A stretch of DNA of 6,940 nucleotides from Pseudomonadota bacterium (GTDB lineage: Bacteria; Desulfobacterota; Anaeroferrophillalia; Anaeroferrophillales; Anaeroferrophillaceae): positions 1-6,940 of the forward strand of contig DQWO01000288.1 of NCBI GenBank assembly GCA_011042595.1, in the 5' to 3' direction. A program made the translations under genes and the position numbers. Shown here piece after piece: positions 1 through 6,115 of the stretch (positions are counted from its first letter, which is position 1; each line of letters starts with the position of its first letter). The notes below the pieces were generated by a model, which did no database searches, was not told the origin of the DNA, and saw nothing but the letters and a program-made list of their open reading frames with translations.

Positions 1-60
1 CGAATCACCGTCGTGGTGATTCGTTCGGCGGTCAATGCCGCTATGAGCCAAGCCCGAACA
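1..60. repeat. Structured intergenic segment, possible dispersed repeat
   Basis: Positions 1-23 form a perfect 9-bp hairpin (CGAATCACC / GGTGATTCG) with the 5-base loop GTCGT. A second structure follows: GTTCGG (23-28) can pair with CCGAAC (54-59), and a small inner hairpin GCGG/CCGC (28-31, 38-41) competes with it for one base. Positions 45-60 match the reverse complement of 6901-6916 at 14 of 16 bases. The segment is cut by the window edge. It could be part of a REP-like or other intergenic repeat family, or a terminator region for a gene to the left. Confidence 0.4.
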
Positions 61-85
61 GCTTGATAATGTATCCTGAAAATCC

Positions 86-103
86 AACTCAGAAAGTTGA
101 GTT
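86..103 (-). terminator. Weak candidate terminator of cysK
   Basis: AACTCA and TGAGTT form a 6-bp stem with a 6-base loop, 18 bases past the cysK stop codon. On the minus strand it is followed by GGATTTTC, a short and interrupted T tract. The stem is AT-rich and weak, so this may be an inefficient terminator, or termination may depend on the stronger structures nearer the window edge. Confidence 0.35.
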
Positions 104-120
104 AAATTATAAAAAATCAT

Positions 121-1053
121 TTATGTTTCACTAAAAGCCCAGGTGGAAAGATACCGTTCGCCGCTGTCGGGGAAAATAACCACGATCATCTTTCCCTGGT
201 TTTCAGCCCGCCGCCCAAGTTTGAGAGCTGCTGACGCCGCGGCCCCGGAGGAAATGCCGACCAGAAGACCCTCTGTTTTAGCCAGATGCCGGCACATGGC
301 ACCGGCTTCATCCGCCGAAGTAGTTATGACTTCATCAATGATCTCCCGGTTTAGCACTTCGGGAATGAATCCGGCTCCGATGCCTTGAATCCGATGGGGG
401 CCAGCTGCTTTGCCGGAAAGGACAGCAGATTCTTCCGGTTCCACTGCGACTACCTGAATTGCCGCATTCTTCCCTTTCAAAAATTCTCCGCAGCCGGTTA
501 TAGTGCCGCCGGTGCCAACCCCTGCCACTAGCATGTCAACTTTGCCGTCGGTATCATTCCAGATTTCAACTGCGGTTGTCTGCCGATGTATCTCCGGGTT
601 GGCCGGGTTGCTGAACTGCTGGGGCATGAAACTTCCGGGATTCTGCTGTTGGATCTCGGCGGCTTTATCAATTGCCCCTTTCATCCCGGCACTGCCGGGA
701 GTTAAAACCAGTTCAGCCCCCAGGGATTTAAGCAGTTTCTGGCGCTCAACACTCATGCTGTCCGGCATGGTCAAGATCAAGCTGTATCCGCGGGCGGCAG
801 CGACAAAAGCCAGGCCGATACCGGTATTGCCGCTGGTTGGTTCCACAATCAGACCACCTGGTTTTAATTTTCCTACCTTTTCTGCCATGTTGATCATGGC
901 CATGGCAATCCGGTCTTTGATGCTGGACATGGGGTTGAAATATTCCAGCTTGGCAATGATATCGGTGCCACTTTCTCCGGACAGCGAAGAAATTCGCACC
1001 AGCGGGGTGTTGCCTGCCAGATCGATGAGATTATCAGCGATTTTTCTGTTCAT
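121..1053 (-). CDS. cysK: Cysteine synthase A (O-acetylserine sulfhydrylase)
   Basis: This enzyme makes L-cysteine from O-acetyl-L-serine and sulfide in the cytoplasm, the last step of sulfur assimilation. The 310-residue product has the usual family length and a complete fold-type II PLP signature. The PLP lysine is K46 in SSIKDR. The substrate-binding loop TSGNTG is at 73-78, the phosphate-binding GTGGTITG at 180-187, and the pyridine-contacting serine S269 lies in GISSGAA. The conserved block HRIQGIGAGF starts at 220. I place the start at the ATG at 1053. An in-frame TTG at 1068 would add five residues, but it lacks a ribosome binding site and the family normally begins close to an MxRKIADN-type sequence. 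The ATG has only a weak Shine-Dalgarno (AGTGGA). The gene stands alone, with no cysE or sulfate-uptake genes visible. A cystathionine beta-synthase or CysM identity is less likely given the length and motifs. Confidence 0.96.
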   Translation of the reverse strand: MNRKIADNLIDLAGNTPLVRISSLSGESGTDIIAKLEYFNPMSSIKDRIAMAMINMAEKVGKLKPGGLIVEPTSGNTGIGLAFVAAARGYSLILTMPDSMSVERQKLLKSLGAELVLTPGSAGMKGAIDKAAEIQQQNPGSFMPQQFSNPANPEIHRQTTAVEIWNDTDGKVDMLVAGVGTGGTITGCGEFLKGKNAAIQVVAVEPEESAVLSGKAAGPHRIQGIGAGFIPEVLNREIIDEVITTSADEAGAMCRHLAKTEGLLVGISSGAAASAALKLGRRAENQGKMIVVIFPDSGERYLSTWAFSET

Positions 1054-1077
1054 GTTTATCCACTGCAAGCATACGGT

Positions 1078-1104
1078 AAGAGGCGAATTAAATTTCAGCC
1101 TCTT
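1078..1104 (-). other. Stem-loop in the cysK leader
   Basis: AAGAGGC (1078-1084) and GCCTCTT (1098-1104) form a perfect 7-bp stem around a 13-base loop, and the loop can pair three further bases (GAA with TTC) past a bulged base. The hairpin lies 25 to 51 bases upstream of the cysK ATG. If transcription starts near 1103, the mRNA would begin with this hairpin. On the plus strand the stem is followed by a short T run, but there is no plus-strand gene for it to terminate. Confidence 0.5.
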
Positions 1105-1105
1105 T

Positions 1106-1138
1106 TCTATACATATTAATCTATATTATTTTTGTCAA
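1106..1138 (-). promoter_or_regulatory. Probable sigma-70-type promoter of cysK
   Basis: On the minus strand a perfect TTGACA (-35) occupies 1138-1133, followed by very AT-rich DNA. The -10 is poorly defined: TATGTA at 1115-1110 has the ideal 17-base spacing but matches only three positions, while TATAGA at 1111-1106 matches better at a 21-base spacing. Transcription from the first would begin near 1103, giving a leader of about 50 bases. The promoter is directly upstream of cysK and downstream of a stretch without a clear gene, which fits its use for cysK alone. Confidence 0.5.
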
Positions 1139-1221
1139 GTATTTTCTGCCGCCATGTCGATTATTTCTTTTATCTGCATGTTTGGCAATGTCTTGGTATT
1201 GGCTGCTGGTGCTGCGGCAGG

Positions 1222-1249
1222 GCGGCATCGTAAGAGGACGCCGCTTTTT
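1222..1249 (+). terminator. Orphan terminator-shaped hairpin on the plus strand
   Basis: GCGGC (1222-1226) pairs with GCCGC (1240-1244) across a 13-base loop, and five T residues follow directly (1245-1249). The shape is that of a short intrinsic terminator reading on the plus strand, yet there is no plus-strand gene upstream. It may be chance in GC-rich DNA, a block against antisense transcription, or the 3' end of an unrecognised small RNA. Confidence 0.25.
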
Positions 1250-1386
1250 CCGGTCCTGCCCCGGGGCGTTGCAGCCCGGCAGGCGAATGGAGCGTGGCAA
1301 TTGCCTTGCCTCATTCCCGGGAGGGTGTGCTTGGTGGTTTCAGTGCCGGAGCTGTTGAGCGAGTGAAGGAACAGGGCAGGGGGAAG

Positions 1387-2067
1387 TTATTTCAGGGAGA
1401 TGATCAGGATATCCTGGTCGGCATCCAGTTGGTTCAGCAGTTTTTGCGGCAGCTGGCGCCCGGTAAGGCGCAACTCCAGGTTAATGAACAGCAAGGAGTT
1501 TTTTTTGTTATGGCTGAAATTAAATTTGATAAGCTTAATGTGGTTGTCCGCCAGCATCTTTTTTATGTTTTCTGTCGTCTCCGGATGATAGCGGCATTGC
1601 AGTTCAAGAACATAATAATAATCCTTGGGCAAGATGTATTCCAGTCCTTTGAGGCCATAGAGCGTTAAAAGGCTTAAAATGGTGGCCGCGGCTGCCAGGA
1701 AAAACATGCCCATGCCGGCTGCCATGCCGATGCCGGCCGCCATCCAGAGGCAGGCTGCGGTGGTCAGGCCCCTGATCAGTCTTTTTGTCTGGATAATGGC
1801 TCCAGCACCAAGAAAGCCAATGCCGGTTATAACCTGAGCCGCTATACGGGCCGGGTCGCTCCGGATGATGCTGCCGCTGTCGTTGGCATGGCTGTACAGC
1901 TCCGGGATCATGAGCGACATGATCATGATAGTGGCCGCCCCCAGGGAGACCAGCAGGTGGGTTCGCAACCCCGCGGCCCGTCCGTGCCTTTCCCTTTCAA
2001 TGCCGATGAACGCCCCGCACAGGCTGGCGACCAGTAAACGGGCAAGAATTATTTCATAGGTAAGCAT
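1387..2067 (-). CDS. MgtC/SapB family inner-membrane protein
   Basis: The 226-residue product has the MgtC/SapB layout: a hydrophobic N-terminal two thirds with about five membrane segments (roughly 4-22, 37-55, 74-93, 102-119 and 121-139) and a soluble C-terminal domain (about 148-226) that likely corresponds to the ACT-like domain of long MgtC proteins. Family blocks are clear: GIERERHGRAAGLRTH at 22-37, the DPARIAAQVITGIGFLGAGA block at 71-90, and IRGLTTAACLW at 98-108. Known members matter for growth at low magnesium and in macrophages, and Salmonella MgtC acts on the F-type ATP synthase and on sensor kinases. Whether this environmental homologue does the same is open. The ATG at 2067 follows only a weak AAAGA ribosome site. 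The gene lies 94 bases behind a large sensor kinase and may be partly co-transcribed with it. Confidence 0.9.
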   Translation of the reverse strand: MLTYEIILARLLVASLCGAFIGIERERHGRAAGLRTHLLVSLGAATIMIMSLMIPELYSHANDSGSIIRSDPARIAAQVITGIGFLGAGAIIQTKRLIRGLTTAACLWMAAGIGMAAGMGMFFLAAAATILSLLTLYGLKGLEYILPKDYYYVLELQCRYHPETTENIKKMLADNHIKLIKFNFSHNKKNSLLFINLELRLTGRQLPQKLLNQLDADQDILIISLK

Positions 2068-2098
2068 TCTTTCGCTATTGACAATCTATGTTGCTCGA

Positions 2099-2124
2099 CA
2101 TGCCTGTTGTGTTGTTCCGGCATG
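2099..2124. repeat. Inverted repeat in the kinase-mgtC gap
   Basis: CATGCC (2099-2104) and GGCATG (2119-2124) form a 6-bp dyad with a 14-base spacer. The right arm is part of a 12-base word, TGTTCCGGCATG (2113-2124), that recurs exactly at 6901-6912. No T tract follows on the minus strand, so it is not a typical terminator. It could be a protein-binding dyad or a remnant of an intergenic repeat. Confidence 0.35.
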
Positions 2125-2137
2125 CAAGATTCTAACC
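2124..2137 (-). promoter_or_regulatory. Weak sigma-54-like -24/-12 element upstream of the mgtC-like gene
   Basis: On the minus strand GG (2137-2136) and GC (2125-2124) are exactly ten bases apart, and the -12 half reads TTGCA as in the sigma-54 consensus. The -24 half matches only GG, not the full TGGCAC. Transcription would start near 2112 and leave a leader of about 45 bases. A single partial match may well be chance. Confidence 0.2.
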
Positions 2138-2138
2138 G

Positions 2139-2163
2139 GATACTATTGATTTACTATAGCATC
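2139..2163. repeat. Imperfect dyad overlapping the kinase stop codon
   Basis: GATACTAT (2139-2146) and ATAGCATC (2156-2163) are reverse complements except for one position, with a 9-base AT-rich spacer. The right arm overlaps the TGA of the kinase gene. No T run follows on the minus strand, so it would be a poor terminator. A role as an operator for the mgtC-like gene is possible but unsupported. Confidence 0.25.
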
Positions 2164-5122
2164 ATTGAATGAGGTTTTGTATTACTTTGTTCAGGTCGCT
2201 GAATAAATAGGGTTTGGCTGCAACTCCATGAAATCCATAATCCTGGTAATTGGCCATGACGTCATCATGTGAATAGCCGCTGCTGACGATGGCTTTGGCC
2301 TGAGGGTCAATTTTCAGTAGTTTGCTGATTGTCTCTTTGCCACCCATGCCGCCGGGAATGGTTAAATCCATGATGACCAGGTCAAAAGGCTTTTCCTTCC
2401 TCATGGCCTGTTGATATTTTTCCAGTGCTTCCTGTCCATTTGCCGCATAGTCAACCGTATGTCCCATGGCCACAATCATTTCGCCGCAGATTTCCCGTAC
2501 AACTTCTTCATCATCCATAATCAGGATTTTACCACTGCCGGTTTGTCCTGTTTCAGTGCTATCCTGTGCTTCTATATTGCTTTCCGCTGCTGCCCCTGAA
2601 GCGGGAAGAAAGATGGTAAAGGTTGATCCTTTTCCAACTTCTGATTCTGCCTTTATCTGGCCATGGTGGTTTTTAATGATGGAATACACCGTTGCCAGCC
2701 CCAGACCGCTGCCTTCATGTTTGGTGGTGAAGTAAGGGGCAAAGATTTTATCCAGATGTTTTTGACTGATGCCGAATCCCTGGTCGGCCACCGTTATTTT
2801 TATATAATAATCATTCTCTTTTTCGGGTATTATTTCCATCGGGGATAAAAGCATGTTTTCTGCTTTGATGGTCAGGGTCCCACCACTCGGCATTGCCTGG
2901 TTGGCATTTATTGCCAGGTTATTGATGACCTGGCTGAACTGGCCGGTATCAACTTCAGCCAGCCATAAATCAGCTGCTATGTCAGTCTGTAAGTTTGTTT
3001 TGCTGCCCCGCAGGGAAAATTTCGCTATTTCCTCTAGCAGAGGTCCTATGTTGACCAGCTGTTTGACCGGTGATCCTCCCTTGGCGAAGGTCAGTAATTG
3101 CTCAGTTAAAGCTTTGGCCTGAGCCAGGGAATTTTCGGTCTTATCCAGGTAGTGAAAAACCTTGTTTTTGTCATCGGGATACATTTTGGCCAGAGATATA
3201 TTTCCATAGATAGCGGTCAGCAGGTTGTTGAAATCATGAGCAATGCCACCAGCCAGCAGGCCGATGGATTCCAAGTTCTGGGAGGTTTCAAGTTCTTTCC
3301 TGATCCTCACTTTTTCGGTGATATCCCTGATGACAATAATGATCCCGATTATTTTGCCGTCTTGATTCCGAATAGGGGCGGCGCTGTCGGCGATAATCTT
3401 TTCTTCACCGTCGTCTGAGTAGATTGAAACCAGTTCCTGTCGATAACAGGGGGCTCCGGTTTTTTGTACCTGCCGCGAAAGGTCAACCGGGGGCTCACTG
3501 CTATTTTCCGTGGTCAACGATAAAATTACCGCCAGGTTTCGGCCAAGAGCAATGTCTGCCGTCCAGCCGGTTATTTCTTCTGCGGCAGCGTTCATGAGGG
3601 TTATTTTTCCGCTCAAGTCAACCGCAATTACACCATCACCGATGCTGCTCAAAGTAACCGCAAGTCGCTCCTTTTCGCTGAGCAGTTCATTCTCTCCATT
3701 TTTACGGTCGGTAATATCGATGACATTGCCCATGATTGCCGGTTTGCCGTTGAACTCTATGGTAGCGGCATTGAAATCAAGCCATTTAATGTCCCCCTGC
3801 TTGGTGATGATTTTCATTTCGTAGCGTTGGGGGATATCTGCTCCTGTTCTTGCTTCCCGTTGTTGTCCAAAGTTTTTGACTTGTTCACGAATGTCTGGAT
3901 GAACCAGCTCCCAGAATTTCATCTGTAGAATTTCGTCAAGCGTAAAACCGCTGATTTCAAGCGCGGCAGGGTTGGCATAGACAAAGGTTCCCTGTTGATG
4001 AATGAAAATGGCCGTCGGGCTGGTGATTGCCAGCGCCCGGAATTTTTCCTCGCTATTTCGCAGTGCCGTATGTTGTATGATGATACTCCGATCGATCCTG
4101 CCTAACAAGATGAACAGGAATCCAAACAGTAGGCCCAAAATCAACAGCCCCGCCCCGATTGCTATTATCATTACCTGGTGATATGACGCTTTTGCCGCGG
4201 AAATGTTGTACAGAATCAACATATCGCCCACATTAGTGCCGGAAACGTCAAGGAGTGGGATGACACTTATCTTCCATGGCTGACCGCTAAAGACCTCCTC
4301 CTTGCTGACTTGGTTGTGCTTATGCCTTCCCTTGCCGATAAAGTGCTCAAGTTCAACGGGAAACCGAGACAGGGATGAATAGATCAGCACATCGGAGGTA
4401 AAGTAGCTCCAGTCGGCTTCCCGGTTGAGCATTTTCATGCCTGCTTCCCAAGTGGCACGGTGGAGAGCATCCTTGTGGATTACCACCGTGATATCGATGT
4501 TGTCCTTCTTGTGCAGGTAGTTTAGGATTTCCTCGATCTCCTTGCCCAGCTCCAGATAGCCGATAAGCGCGTTTCCATCATAGACCGGCTGTACCGATCG
4601 CAGGGTAAAGGTGCCCAAAGGTCCCAGCTCAATGCCTGCCGCTGTTCTGCCGCTACGTTTGGCTTCCAGCATGGTGAACCGGTCAATCAGATCGCCGTGT
4701 TTTTCCGGCTTGTGGACGCGGAGCAGACAGACACGATCCGTGCTGATGAAATAGAAATGGGTGAGGCCGTGATCGGTCTTAAGCTTGGTGAAAACAGCTT
4801 GGTAGTTGGCTAATAGGCGTTTGCGGTCACGGGCCTTCAAGGCCGCGCGCAGTCGTGGATCTTGGATCAGAACCTGCCCCAAGGCCTCCAGCGTCTGTGA
4901 TTGTTCCGCCAATAATGTTTTCATATCGGCGGAAGCAGTCTTCAGCTTATCCAGGCTGTATTGGTTCAGGTTGTCTCTTTGTTGTTTCACCAGCAGAAAT
5001 CCGAACGTCCCGACCAGGAGCAACAGCATGGCGGCCAGCGGAATCATCAAGCGGCGCTGGATTGGCTTCGCAGTGGCATCCGTCCTTGAGGGGGCGGCGA
5101 TCATTTCATCAGATGATTTCAT
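2162..5122 (-). CDS. Membrane hybrid sensor histidine kinase (dCache, PAS-PAS, HisKA, HATPase_c, receiver)
   Basis: This 986-residue kinase spans the inner membrane. TM1 is at about 26-45 and TM2 at about 317-340. The segment between them reads as a periplasmic double-Cache sensor (dCache_3-like, with THFYFI at 121 and LGPLGTFTLR at 166-175). PAS domains follow at about 354-473 and 482-603. The dimerisation/phosphoacceptor helix has H629 in GGIAHDFNN. The ATPase has its N box around N735/N739, G1 DQGFGI at 780, F box APYFTT at 795, and G2 GSGLGLA at 804. A C-terminal receiver (about 865-985) has the acidic pair D870/D871, phosphoacceptor D919, the serine pair 947-948 and K970. All catalytic residues are present. 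The likely chain is sensor to H629 to D919, then to an unknown partner, since no DNA-binding regulator is adjacent. The ligand cannot be read from the sequence. The start is the ATG at 5122, with no strong Shine-Dalgarno. The gene is isolated upstream by a terminator, so it has its own promoter. Confidence 0.95.
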   Translation of the reverse strand: MKSSDEMIAAPSRTDATAKPIQRRLMIPLAAMLLLLVGTFGFLLVKQQRDNLNQYSLDKLKTASADMKTLLAEQSQTLEALGQVLIQDPRLRAALKARDRKRLLANYQAVFTKLKTDHGLTHFYFISTDRVCLLRVHKPEKHGDLIDRFTMLEAKRSGRTAAGIELGPLGTFTLRSVQPVYDGNALIGYLELGKEIEEILNYLHKKDNIDITVVIHKDALHRATWEAGMKMLNREADWSYFTSDVLIYSSLSRFPVELEHFIGKGRHKHNQVSKEEVFSGQPWKISVIPLLDVSGTNVGDMLILYNISAAKASYHQVMIIAIGAGLLILGLLFGFLFILLGRIDRSIIIQHTALRNSEEKFRALAITSPTAIFIHQQGTFVYANPAALEISGFTLDEILQMKFWELVHPDIREQVKNFGQQREARTGADIPQRYEMKIITKQGDIKWLDFNAATIEFNGKPAIMGNVIDITDRKNGENELLSEKERLAVTLSSIGDGVIAVDLSGKITLMNAAAEEITGWTADIALGRNLAVILSLTTENSSEPPVDLSRQVQKTGAPCYRQELVSIYSDDGEEKIIADSAAPIRNQDGKIIGIIIVIRDITEKVRIRKELETSQNLESIGLLAGGIAHDFNNLLTAIYGNISLAKMYPDDKNKVFHYLDKTENSLAQAKALTEQLLTFAKGGSPVKQLVNIGPLLEEIAKFSLRGSKTNLQTDIAADLWLAEVDTGQFSQVINNLAINANQAMPSGGTLTIKAENMLLSPMEIIPEKENDYYIKITVADQGFGISQKHLDKIFAPYFTTKHEGSGLGLATVYSIIKNHHGQIKAESEVGKGSTFTIFLPASGAAAESNIEAQDSTETGQTGSGKILIMDDEEVVREICGEMIVAMGHTVDYAANGQEALEKYQQAMRKEKPFDLVIMDLTIPGGMGGKETISKLLKIDPQAKAIVSSGYSHDDVMANYQDYGFHGVAAKPYLFSDLNKVIQNLIQ

Positions 5123-5154
5123 ATTTTCTTTATTACATCCCTGGAAATTTTTTT

Positions 5155-5182
5155 CAGCCGTGTCTGCCGACAGGCAGGGCTG
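5155..5182 (-). other. Nested stem-loop in the kinase gene leader
   Basis: An outer stem CAGCC/GGCTG (5155-5159, 5178-5182) encloses an inner stem CTGCC/GGCAG (5164-5168, 5173-5177) with the loop GACA. Four unpaired bases (5160-5163) sit on one side. It lies about 33 bases upstream of the kinase ATG. Read on the plus strand it is followed directly by five Ts and would look like a terminator, but no plus-strand gene precedes it. On the minus strand it would be a leader hairpin. A second, weaker hairpin (CAACT/AGTTG, 5192-5205) lies just beyond. Confidence 0.45.
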
Positions 5183-5274
5183 TTTTTAGAGCAACTCGAA
5201 AGTTGAATTAATAACTTCATTCGTCCAGAATGATGAAAACTGAAGGGGGAAAACGGTAAAAAATTGAGCAGCGG

Positions 5275-5316
5275 CTAAAAAAATGGCCGTCTCCCCGAGC
5301 CGGGAAAACGGCCATT
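5275..5316 (-). terminator. Rho-independent terminator of the HD/ferredoxin operon
   Basis: A perfect 9-bp stem, AATGGCCGT (5282-5290) with ACGGCCATT (5308-5316), encloses a small inner stem CCCG/CGGG. On the minus strand the stem runs straight into an uninterrupted T tract (down to 5275). It begins 22 bases after the ferredoxin stop codon. This is the best terminator of the window and separates the operon from the sensor kinase gene. Confidence 0.9.
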
Positions 5317-5338
5317 AAAAATGGTCTGTTGAGTTTTT

Positions 5339-6085
5339 TTAGACAGCTTCTTCCTTTAACAGTTTGCCGCTGGTGCTGATGACAATCTTTTTGATCGGCA
5401 TGATTTTGCCGGCGGCTTCCAGACCGTTTTTAACGATCATCGGCAGGCCGGAACAGCAGGGAACTTCCATGATGACAGTGGTGATAGTGTTGACATCATT
5501 CTTTTTGAAGATTTCGGTAAATCTTTCCACGTAATCCGGTACATCATCAAATTTCGGGCAGCCCATCATCACCACCCGATCTTTCAGCAGTTCCTGATGC
5601 AGTCCGGCATAGGCCACTGCGGCGCAGTCAGCCAGAATCAGCAGGTCGGCATGCTGGAGAAAAGGCGCATGGGGTGGTACCAGCTTGATTTGTACCGGCC
5701 AATGACCAAGGGCTGAATGGGCGGCTGTTTGTTTTTGTGGTTGATTAGCTGCCTGACAGGCCGATGCCGTTTCAAAGGTTTGCATCTGGGTCGATGGGCA
5801 GCCACAGGCCAGGGTTTCAACTGCCGGGCTTGATGATTCGAGATTCTGCAAGTATTCTTCCACTGCTTCCGGGTCAAAATCCTCAGCAACTCGTTCAATG
5901 ATGGTGATTGCACCCTGGGGACATTCTCCCAGACAGGCTCCCAGACCATCACAATATTTTTCTGCTACTACCCGGGCTTTGCCGTCAATAATCTGGATGG
6001 CCCCTTCTTCACAGGCCGGTACACAGACGCCGCAGCCGTCGCAAAGATCCTCATTTATTTCAATGATTTTTCGTAAAACCTTCAT
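5339..6085 (-). CDS. Two-cluster 4Fe-4S ferredoxin-type protein with Cys-rich C-terminal domain
   Basis: The 248-residue protein opens with a ferredoxin domain. Cluster site 1 is complete: C15, C18, C21, C25 in CDGCGVCVPAC. Site 2 reads CDGLGACLGEC with C45, C51 and C55, and has Leu48 where the second cysteine would be. It would bind a [3Fe-4S] cluster, or a [4Fe-4S] cluster with a non-Cys ligand. A linker with CGC (94-96) and C110 leads to a C-terminal domain (about 128-248) with C154, GCPKFDD (C176) and EVPCCSGL (C210, C211). From memory, similar proteins occur in strict anaerobes, annotated only as iron-sulfur binding proteins, some near hybrid cluster protein (Hcp) genes. No signal peptide or membrane segment is visible, so it is probably a cytoplasmic electron carrier or redox enzyme subunit. 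It is the second gene of an operon, 30 bases behind the HD-domain gene and ahead of a strong terminator. The electron partner is unknown. Confidence 0.85.
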   Translation of the reverse strand: MKVLRKIIEINEDLCDGCGVCVPACEEGAIQIIDGKARVVAEKYCDGLGACLGECPQGAITIIERVAEDFDPEAVEEYLQNLESSSPAVETLACGCPSTQMQTFETASACQAANQPQKQTAAHSALGHWPVQIKLVPPHAPFLQHADLLILADCAAVAYAGLHQELLKDRVVMMGCPKFDDVPDYVERFTEIFKKNDVNTITTVIMEVPCCSGLPMIVKNGLEAAGKIMPIKKIVISTSGKLLKEEAV

Positions 6086-6090
6086 TTTTC

Positions 6091-6097
6091 TCTCTCC
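6091..6097 (-). promoter_or_regulatory. Ribosome binding site of the ferredoxin-type gene
   Basis: On the minus strand GGAGAGA ends five bases before the ATG at 6085. It lies in the 30-base gap after the HD-protein stop codon, shows independent translation initiation within the operon, and fixes the start. Confidence 0.75.
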
Positions 6098-6115
6098 ATA
6101 AAGACTGTGGGGTGA

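Larger units (their letters stand above)
1054..1386. other. Intergenic stretch between mgtC-like gene and cysK, no supported gene
   Basis: The part nearest cysK (1054-1140) is AT-rich and holds the cysK promoter and leader hairpin. The rest (1141-1386) is GC-rich. Two short open frames cross it: a plus-strand frame from 1154 (70 codons), and a minus-strand frame that continues in the same frame directly after the mgtC-like stop codon and ends at a TGA at 1137-1135. Neither has a ribosome binding site or a recognisable protein sequence. There is a perfect 10-bp palindrome GGCAATTGCC (1296-1305) and a terminator-shaped plus-strand hairpin (1222-1249). I see no clear terminator for the mgtC-like gene. 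Confidence 0.6.

Noticed and set aside
1..60. Integron attC site or CRISPR repeat
   Set aside because: The GTTRRRY/RYYYAAC core pair is not matched, and there is no array of equally spaced repeats or any integrase or cas gene in the window.
1054..1068. Upstream TTG start for cysK
   Set aside because: It would add only MQWIN, lacks a Shine-Dalgarno, and departs from the usual family N-terminus; the ATG at 1053 fits better.
1078..1138. SAM or other known sulfur riboswitch upstream of cysK
   Set aside because: The leader is only about 50 bases from the probable promoter and contains one simple hairpin, too little for a known SAM riboswitch fold.
1296..1305. GGCAATTGCC palindrome as an operator
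   Set aside because: A single 10-bp palindrome in a gene-free GC-rich stretch, not near a promoter and not repeated elsewhere that I could see.
503..1366. Long plus-strand open frame of 287 codons
   Set aside because: Most of it is antisense to cysK, whose motifs are unambiguous. The remaining part from 1154 has no ribosome binding site and no recognisable domain.
1294..1668. Plus-strand open frame of 124 codons across the mgtC-like 3' end
   Set aside because: It mainly overlaps the C-terminal domain of the mgtC-like gene in antisense, has no ribosome site and shows no family features.
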